The position numbers and the translations under genes were made by a program. From Propionivibrio sp. (GTDB taxonomy: Bacteria; Pseudomonadota; Gammaproteobacteria; Burkholderiales; Rhodocyclaceae): a stretch of 36,640 bases of DNA. A model generated the notes under the pieces. The model had not been told where the DNA came from. It did not search any database and saw only the letters and a list, made by a program, of their open reading frames with translations. This document shows, in pieces, positions 32,177-36,640 of the stretch. The stretch spans positions 1-36,640 of the forward strand of contig NZ_JAEUOI010000090.1 in NCBI RefSeq assembly GCF_016790145.1. The letters are read 5' to 3'. Positions within the stretch are counted from its first letter, which is position 1; every line of letters begins with the position of its first letter.

Positions 32177-34120
32177 CTACGGCAATTCTTCGGCCTTTGG
32201 ATCAACACTCGAGCGTGGCCCGATCACGCCAAGGCGGCTCTTGATCGATTGCGGTTTGCCGTCAAACAGTGCCGAATAATAGACCGAGTTGCTCATCACC
32301 TTCTTAACGTAGTCGCGCGTTTCATTGAACGGAATGGTCTCGGCGTAGATGGCGCCTTCCAGCGGACCATCAGCGCGCCATTTGCGGGCGCGGCCGGGGC
32401 CGGCGTTGTAGGCCGCAGAAGCCAGCACCGGGTGATTGTCGAGGCTCTCCATCACCAGACGCATGTACGTCGTACCGAGCAGCAGATTGGTCTCGGTGTC
32501 GTTCACCTGACCCTGATGAAAGTCCTTGAGGCCGATTTTCCTGGCCACCCACTTGGCCGTCGCCGGCATCAACTGCATCAGGCCAGAAGCTCCCGCCGAC
32601 GACTTGGCATTGGTCACGAAGCGGCTTTCCTGACGCATCAGGCCATAGACCCAGGCGTCGTCGAGCGATTGACTCTTCGCCGCCGGACGCACCTGATCGC
32701 TGAAAGGTGACAGGTAGCGCAGCGAATAGTCGTGCTCATCCCGTGTGCGGTCAGCGGCAGCAATGGCCCGGTCATAAATGCCGGCGCGCTGGGCGATATC
32801 CGAAGCCGCCAGCAACTCGCGATCGCTCATGTCACGTAGCGTCCAGTTCCATTCCTTGACGCCTTCAGTGCGCAGATTGACGCGATACAGCGCCAGCGCA
32901 CGCTGCACGCCAGGATTAGCGGCAACCTGCGACACCTCCTCACGCGTCAGCGCCGCTGCCCTGGGTGGGGTCATGATCGCCCGACCCAGCTCTTCATCGG
33001 CCAGATTGCCGTAGAAGTTTGGCTGCCCGGCAATTTTTGCGAACAGCGTATTGGCCTCCTCGATGCGCCCGCCGGCACGGTAGGCACGCCCCAGCCAGTA
33101 AACCCAGGCCGGCTGTGCGGCGAGTGCTGGCGGCATCCTTTCGATGGTTGAGCGCACCGTTCCCCAATCCTTTGCGCGCAGGGCGGCGCGCACCTTCCAT
33201 TGCGCCACCTCATCGGAAAGCGCAACATCACCGGTTTTTCGAAACCACTCCAGCGCCTCGGGCAGGTGCCGCTGCGCCGCCTGCCAGCCGATCTGGCTCC
33301 ATGCCCAGCCCTTTTCGCCGGCCTGTAACTGGCTCTCGATCCGCATCAACTGCTCGGACGCCATGCGCGGATCGTTGCGCGCAATGCGGCTGATCGCCAG
33401 CGCCGCCAGTTCGCGGTTCATGCGACTACCGGCCAGGCTGGTCGGCTGTTTTGCCAGCCACGGTATCGGTGTATCGATGACCGCCGCAACAACCCGCGCA
33501 TCGGGCGTCTGGCTGGGCGGCAGATAGTTCATGCTGTAGCGCGCGGCGGCCGTCTTGTTCGCTTCAAACTGGCGACGGACGCGCGCCCAGACCTGATCGG
33601 CGAGTACGCGCTTTTCCAGAATCAGCGCTTCGAGTATCGGGTAGCAGGATTCGGGAGGCTCAATCAACGTCAGCCACAGCGACATCGCCTCGTCGAGCAT
33701 GCTCGCATCGCCGCGTGCCTGGCGGCTCTGCAGGGCAAAACAGGAAAGCTCCTGATCGGGCTGGCCCAGCAAGGGGAATTCGGCATCAAACTGCGCCCAC
33801 TGCTGCTTCCTGCCCAATTGCTTGAGCCAGTCACTACGCAGCTTCTCGGCGACATAACTTTTATCGTAACGCGACAGGAAGGCCTTGATCGTCGCCGGAT
33901 CGGTGTTATTCAGATCAAGCAGAAGCTGCCAGTATTCGACATAGGCTTGAAGCTCATGCCCCTGCAACTCGAATGCTATGCGCTCAAGTTTGGCGCGGTC
34001 GCCAGTGCGAACCGCATCACGCGCCGCAAGAAATCGATCATCGCCCGTCACGGCCCCGATTGCGGCATGCGCCATCAAGCAGGGAATCGTGAGGAGAAAA
34101 ACAGCAAGACGAAACTTCAT
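32177..34120 (-). CDS. slt: Soluble lytic murein transglycosylase
   Basis: 647 residues, the size of Slt70. A signal peptide (about 1-20, MAHA|AIGA) directs it to the periplasm, where it cleaves peptidoglycan with formation of 1,6-anhydromuropeptides. The long helical superhelix (about 25-470) is followed by the catalytic domain with MRQESRF (catalytic Glu498), AGASGLMQLMPATA, and AAYNAGPGRARKW, then the short C-terminal segment NETRDYVKKVM. Start 34120 is chosen because it begins the signal peptide; the frame is open upstream. First gene of a compact minus-strand run, divergent from the cyclo-ligase. Confidence 0.94.
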   Translation of the reverse strand: MKFRLAVFLLTIPCLMAHAAIGAVTGDDRFLAARDAVRTGDRAKLERIAFELQGHELQAYVEYWQLLLDLNNTDPATIKAFLSRYDKSYVAEKLRSDWLKQLGRKQQWAQFDAEFPLLGQPDQELSCFALQSRQARGDASMLDEAMSLWLTLIEPPESCYPILEALILEKRVLADQVWARVRRQFEANKTAAARYSMNYLPPSQTPDARVVAAVIDTPIPWLAKQPTSLAGSRMNRELAALAISRIARNDPRMASEQLMRIESQLQAGEKGWAWSQIGWQAAQRHLPEALEWFRKTGDVALSDEVAQWKVRAALRAKDWGTVRSTIERMPPALAAQPAWVYWLGRAYRAGGRIEEANTLFAKIAGQPNFYGNLADEELGRAIMTPPRAAALTREEVSQVAANPGVQRALALYRVNLRTEGVKEWNWTLRDMSDRELLAASDIAQRAGIYDRAIAAADRTRDEHDYSLRYLSPFSDQVRPAAKSQSLDDAWVYGLMRQESRFVTNAKSSAGASGLMQLMPATAKWVARKIGLKDFHQGQVNDTETNLLLGTTYMRLVMESLDNHPVLASAAYNAGPGRARKWRADGPLEGAIYAETIPFNETRDYVKKVMSNSVYYSALFDGKPQSIKSRLGVIGPRSSVDPKAEELP

Positions 34121-34163
34121 GATAAGCTGGAGCCCCTGTAAACACTGACTTTCAGCATACCAC

Positions 34164-34784
34164 ATGAGCGCCGGATTGACGCCACAAACAATGTCTGAAA
34201 ATCGTGACGAAACGTGCGCTACGTTTCGTCGCGCATTACGTCAGCAGCGCATTGAACTTCGACTGGCACTGTCGGCAGACGAGCGTTCTCTTCTTTCTGA
34301 AAAAGTTTGCGCGCAGGTGCAGAAAAACTTTCCGCAACTGGCAGGTCTGCGCGTCGGATTCTGCTGGCCGGTAAAGAACGAGCCCGATCTGCGGCCACTG
34401 ATCATGTCGTGGTTTGAATCCGGGCAAACCGGGTTTGCGGCGCTGTTGCCGGTTGTCCTCGAAGCCAACGCCGCGCTCGCTTTCCGCAAGTGGACTCCAG
34501 GTCAGCGGCTGGTTGCCGACCGTTACGGCATCCCGACACCGGCCGAAGGCGAATTTCTGGTGCCGCAAGCGCTGTTGCTGCCGGTCAATGCATTCGATGC
34601 CGCCGGTTACCGCATCGGTTATGGCGGCGGCTTCTTTGACCGCACGCTGGCCAGTCTGAAGCCGGCTCCGCTAAGCATCGGCGTCGGTTTTGAACTGGCT
34701 CGCGTCGACTCGATCCGCCCCGAAGCGCACGATATAAGGCTAGATGCCATGGTCAGCGAAGCAGGAGTTTTCAGACACGTTTGA
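34164..34784 (+). CDS. 5-formyltetrahydrofolate cyclo-ligase
   Basis: 206 residues (or 197 from the ATG at 34191). ATP-dependent conversion of 5-formyl-THF to 5,10-methenyl-THF, salvaging the stored folate. Family segments: FRRALRQQRIELRLAL, VGFCWPVKNEPDLRPL, the P-loop-like GYGGGFFDRTLA, and the closing DIRLDAMVSEAGVF. The start is ambiguous; neither ATG has a strong ribosome site. Divergent from slt with a 43-70 bp gap that must carry both promoters. Together with PurU in this window it acts on formyl-folates, though the genes are 28 kb apart. Confidence 0.92.
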   Translation: MSAGLTPQTMSENRDETCATFRRALRQQRIELRLALSADERSLLSEKVCAQVQKNFPQLAGLRVGFCWPVKNEPDLRPLIMSWFESGQTGFAALLPVVLEANAALAFRKWTPGQRLVADRYGIPTPAEGEFLVPQALLLPVNAFDAAGYRIGYGGGFFDRTLASLKPAPLSIGVGFELARVDSIRPEAHDIRLDAMVSEAGVFRHV

Positions 34785-34865
34785 CCACCGGCGCCAGACC
34801 CCGGCAACAAAGGCATACGCTGGTCTTTAACTGCAGGGCCCTGTCCGGTTCCGAGGGATCACCGT

Positions 34866-35243
34866 TTAGCGCACGGTATGCGAACCGTGCTGGGCAATTC
34901 GCCCTTCGGTGGACCACGAGGCACTGCGCTGCGAGGGCTGGATGTTGAGAATACGATGCGGTGCGCCGTCCATGACGACGAATACTGCTGCGGCAATGGC
35001 AGCGATGTTGTCCAGCGTTTCGGCGTCGGCCTTTTTCTCTGCAGGCGCCGCCTGTGAAGCGTGAGTCGCCTTTTTACCGTGTGCGGCTTTGGGTGCGGCC
35101 TTGAAGAAAAGCGCCGCGCGATTCAATAGCGGAAAACACGACAGCACGATGCCAATGCCGCTGATGATGATGAAGCTGAGAAAGAAGTCGATAACGCTGA
35201 CAATTATCGCTCCCTGGAGCGTATCCGGAACAAGAGCGGTCAT
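34866..35243 (-). CDS. Sodium-pump decarboxylase gamma/delta subunit (OadG/MmdD family)
   Basis: 125 residues. One N-terminal membrane helix (about 11-37, VIDFFLSFIIISGIGIVLSC), an Ala/Lys/Pro-rich linker (about 48-72), then the conserved tail with DNIAAIAAAVFVVM, HRILNIQPS and the family ending SW-x3-GR-x4-GSH-x-VR. Such subunits assemble and stabilise oxaloacetate or methylmalonyl-CoA decarboxylase. Its ATG is preceded by GAGGCGAGG and overlaps the stop of a 30-codon ORF. It follows oadB by 91 bp, same strand, hence one operon. Confidence 0.85.
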   Translation of the reverse strand: MTALVPDTLQGAIIVSVIDFFLSFIIISGIGIVLSCFPLLNRAALFFKAAPKAAHGKKATHASQAAPAEKKADAETLDNIAAIAAAVFVVMDGAPHRILNIQPSQRSASWSTEGRIAQHGSHTVR

Positions 35244-35332
35244 GACGGCCTCGCCTCAATGGTAATAGCAAAAGAATGAGCACCTGGTGGCACCATGGAC
35301 GCTGCAATGAAACAGGGGGTCACGTGTTTCAT
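35240..35332 (-). CDS. Possible 30-residue linking ORF between oadB and oadG
   Basis: An ATG at 35332 starts 2 bp after the oadB stop; 30 codons later its TGA overlaps the oadG ATG (ATGA). The peptide (MKHVTPCFIAASMVPPGAHS, then 10 more residues) has no recognised motif. It may serve only to carry ribosomes from oadB to oadG, or it may be chance. Its own ribosome site is weak. Confidence 0.3.
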   Translation of the reverse strand: MKHVTPCFIAASMVPPGAHSFAITIEARPS

Positions 35333-35334
35333 GC

Positions 35335-36504
35335 TCAGTTCGCCCCCAGCAGGGCGAGCAGAATACCGCCCGAGATGGCCGTTCCGAAAACTCCGGCAAG
35401 ATTGGGGCCCATGGCATGGTAAATCAGCAGATTTTTCGGATTAGCCTTGTACGCCTCGATATGCGCGACGCGCGCCGCGATGGGTACGGAAGCGATGCCG
35501 GCCGAGCCGATCAGCGGATTGATTTTCGTCTTGAGGAACAGATTCATGATCTTTGCGGTCACCACCCCGGAGCCCGTACCAAAGAGGAAGGCAATCAGTC
35601 CGAGTATGACAATTTCGAGGGTCTGGAAGGTGAGAAATTTCTCGGCCGCCATGGTCGATCCGATGGCGACGGTCAAAATGATGATGATGACGTTCATCAG
35701 CCCGCCGGCGGCCGTCTTCGACAGACGATCCGTCACTCCCACCTCTCTAAGCAGATTACCGAGCATGAGCATGGAGATCAGCGGGGCAACCGGCGGAAAG
35801 AACAGGTTGACGATAATGGCGATGACGAGGGGGAAGGCGATTTTTTCCAGCTTCGTCACTTTGCGTGATTCCGCCATGCCTATTTCACGTTCCGCCTTGG
35901 TGGTCAGCAAACGCATCACCGGAGGCTGGATCATCGGCATCAGCGCCATGTAGGAGTAGGCGGCGACGGAAATCGGCCCGAGCAGATGCGGTGCCAGCTT
36001 GACCGCGACGAAAATCGCCATCGGCCCGTCAGCGCCGCCGATAAGCCCGATGGCTCCTGCTTCGCTGAGGGTGAAACCGAGCATCTTGGCAAGAATCAGC
36101 GCCACGAAAATGCCCAGATGCGCTCCCGCCCCGAGGAGTACCAGCTTGGGATTGGCGATCATCGGCCCGAAGTTGGTCATCGCCCCGACACCGAGAAAGA
36201 TCAGCGGCGGGATGATAAGCTTTTCCACACCCATGTAGGCATAGTGGAACAGCCCGCCGTCTTTCACCGCGTAGAGCAGCGCCGAGATGGCGGGCCCGCC
36301 GGGAATGTCGGGAGGTCCAGGAACGTTGGCGACGATGCAGGAAAACCCGATACCGACCAGCAGCAATGGCTCGTAGTGCTTGGCGATCGCCAGGTAGATC
36401 ATGATCACGCCAATGATGATCATGAACAGATTACCTATGGAAAAGTTGACCGCTCCGGTCTGGTCGAGGAGTGCCTGCAAAAAAATTGGTATCTGGTCGA
36501 GCAA
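35335..36504 (-). CDS. oadB: Sodium-ion-translocating decarboxylase beta subunit
   Basis: 389-residue polytopic membrane protein of the OadB/GcdB/MmdB family, which couples decarboxylation of a carboxybiotin to export of Na+. Landmarks: PLLLVGIGFSCIVANVPG, PPLIFLGVGAMTNFGP, the key Asp in IGLIGGADGPMAIFV, YSYMALMPMIQPP, and the Na+-site region NPLIGSAGIASVPIAARVAH with GPNLAGVFGTAI at the end. The only plausible start is a TTG at 36504 with AGAAGGTG just upstream; the frame is closed by a TAG about 40 bp further up. The substrate (oxaloacetate, methylmalonyl-CoA, glutaconyl-CoA or malonate) cannot be told without the alpha subunit. Confidence 0.9.
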   Translation of the reverse strand: MLDQIPIFLQALLDQTGAVNFSIGNLFMIIIGVIMIYLAIAKHYEPLLLVGIGFSCIVANVPGPPDIPGGPAISALLYAVKDGGLFHYAYMGVEKLIIPPLIFLGVGAMTNFGPMIANPKLVLLGAGAHLGIFVALILAKMLGFTLSEAGAIGLIGGADGPMAIFVAVKLAPHLLGPISVAAYSYMALMPMIQPPVMRLLTTKAEREIGMAESRKVTKLEKIAFPLVIAIIVNLFFPPVAPLISMLMLGNLLREVGVTDRLSKTAAGGLMNVIIIILTVAIGSTMAAEKFLTFQTLEIVILGLIAFLFGTGSGVVTAKIMNLFLKTKINPLIGSAGIASVPIAARVAHIEAYKANPKNLLIYHAMGPNLAGVFGTAISGGILLALLGAN

Positions 36505-36525
36505 GTTACACCTTCTTTCGACGAC

Positions 36526-36541
36526 GCCTGCGTCAGCAGGC
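36526..36541 (-). other. Small hairpin in the oadB leader
   Basis: GCCTGC-TGAC-GCAGGC on the minus strand (6-bp perfect stem, 4-nt loop) lies about 22 bp upstream of the oadB TTG, between the candidate promoter and the ribosome site. There is no T-tract, so it is not a terminator; it could affect mRNA stability or initiation. Confidence 0.35.
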
Positions 36542-36553
36542 TATCGATTCTGA

Positions 36554-36583
36554 ATTAAAGCCGTTAATGACAAATGGTTGCAA
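36554..36583 (-). promoter_or_regulatory. Candidate sigma-70 promoter for oadB
   Basis: On the minus strand TTGCAA (-35, 36583-36578) and TTTAAT (-10, 36559-36554) are spaced by 18 bp, about 50 bp upstream of the oadB start. Matches are 4/6 and 5/6. If used, oadB is the first gene of its transcript. Confidence 0.4.
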
Positions 36584-36640
36584 CCTGGTTTTTTTCGAGT
36601 CGATGCATCATACGCGGCCAGGGCGCAGCAGGAACTAGGG

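Noticed and set aside
36526-36541. Hairpin as a terminator of a gene upstream of oadB
   Set aside because: No T-tract on either strand after the stem, and no coding frame ends next to it in the window.

Overview
The window looks like chromosomal DNA of a betaproteobacterium, most likely in or near the Rhodocyclales. This rests on the high-GC codon usage, on protein sequences that read like that group, and on the gene neighbourhoods (PII/Amt pair, cobU//cobT-cobS-cobC, slt opposite a 5-formyl-THF cyclo-ligase, a P. funiculosum-type PHB depolymerase). The taxonomic call is inference from memory; no database search was possible. Coding density is high. No rRNA, tRNA, CRISPR array or intact insertion sequence was seen.

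Layout. 1-1.9 kb: glnK-amtB ammonium sensing and uptake, closed by a clear intrinsic terminator. 2.1-6.8 kb: glycerate kinase (+) converging on an ABC-F ATPase (-), then a thrH-purU operon (-). 7.0-11.1 kb: a secreted Ala/Lys/Arg-rich coiled-coil protein directly upstream of an 828-residue PAS-PAS-GGDEF-EAL-hemerythrin protein, then a tandem universal stress protein. 11.3-16.0 kb: a complete five-gene branched-chain-amino-acid-type (HAAT) ABC importer in the order livG-livF-binding protein-livH-livM; its LivF-like ATPase has Arg instead of the Walker A Lys. 16.1-22.7 kb (-): a secreted PHB-depolymerase-like hydrolase, downstream of a three-gene module of a DUF2760 protein and two divergent Hsp70 paralogues, one carrying a roughly 325-residue C-terminal extension. 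This module is the best candidate for an undescribed system.

22.7-23.6 kb is an 860-bp stretch without a convincing gene. It appears lower in GC and contains a sequence resembling an integron attC site, so it may be a decayed gene cassette. 23.6-26.9 kb: genes for cobalamin nucleotide-loop assembly (cobU divergent from cobT, cobS, cobC), so lower-ligand attachment is encoded here. 27.0-28.2 kb: a MidA/NDUFAF7-type methyltransferase. 28.3-34.1 kb (-): a compact run slt, NDUFA9-like NAD(P)-binding protein, GST, cca, YfcG-like GST with 20-37 bp gaps, and a small orphan protein further downstream. 34.2-34.8 kb (+): 5-formyl-THF cyclo-ligase, divergent from slt. 34.9-36.5 kb (-): the beta and gamma/delta subunits of a sodium-pumping decarboxylase; no alpha (carboxyltransferase) or biotin-carrier gene is visible.

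Six intergenic inverted-repeat elements of different families sit at 5.2, 20.2, 24.2, 25.4, 25.5 and 27.0 kb. One lies inside the Hsp70 module and another supplies the possible start codon of the methyltransferase gene. They resemble the small dispersed palindromic repeats common in betaproteobacterial genomes.
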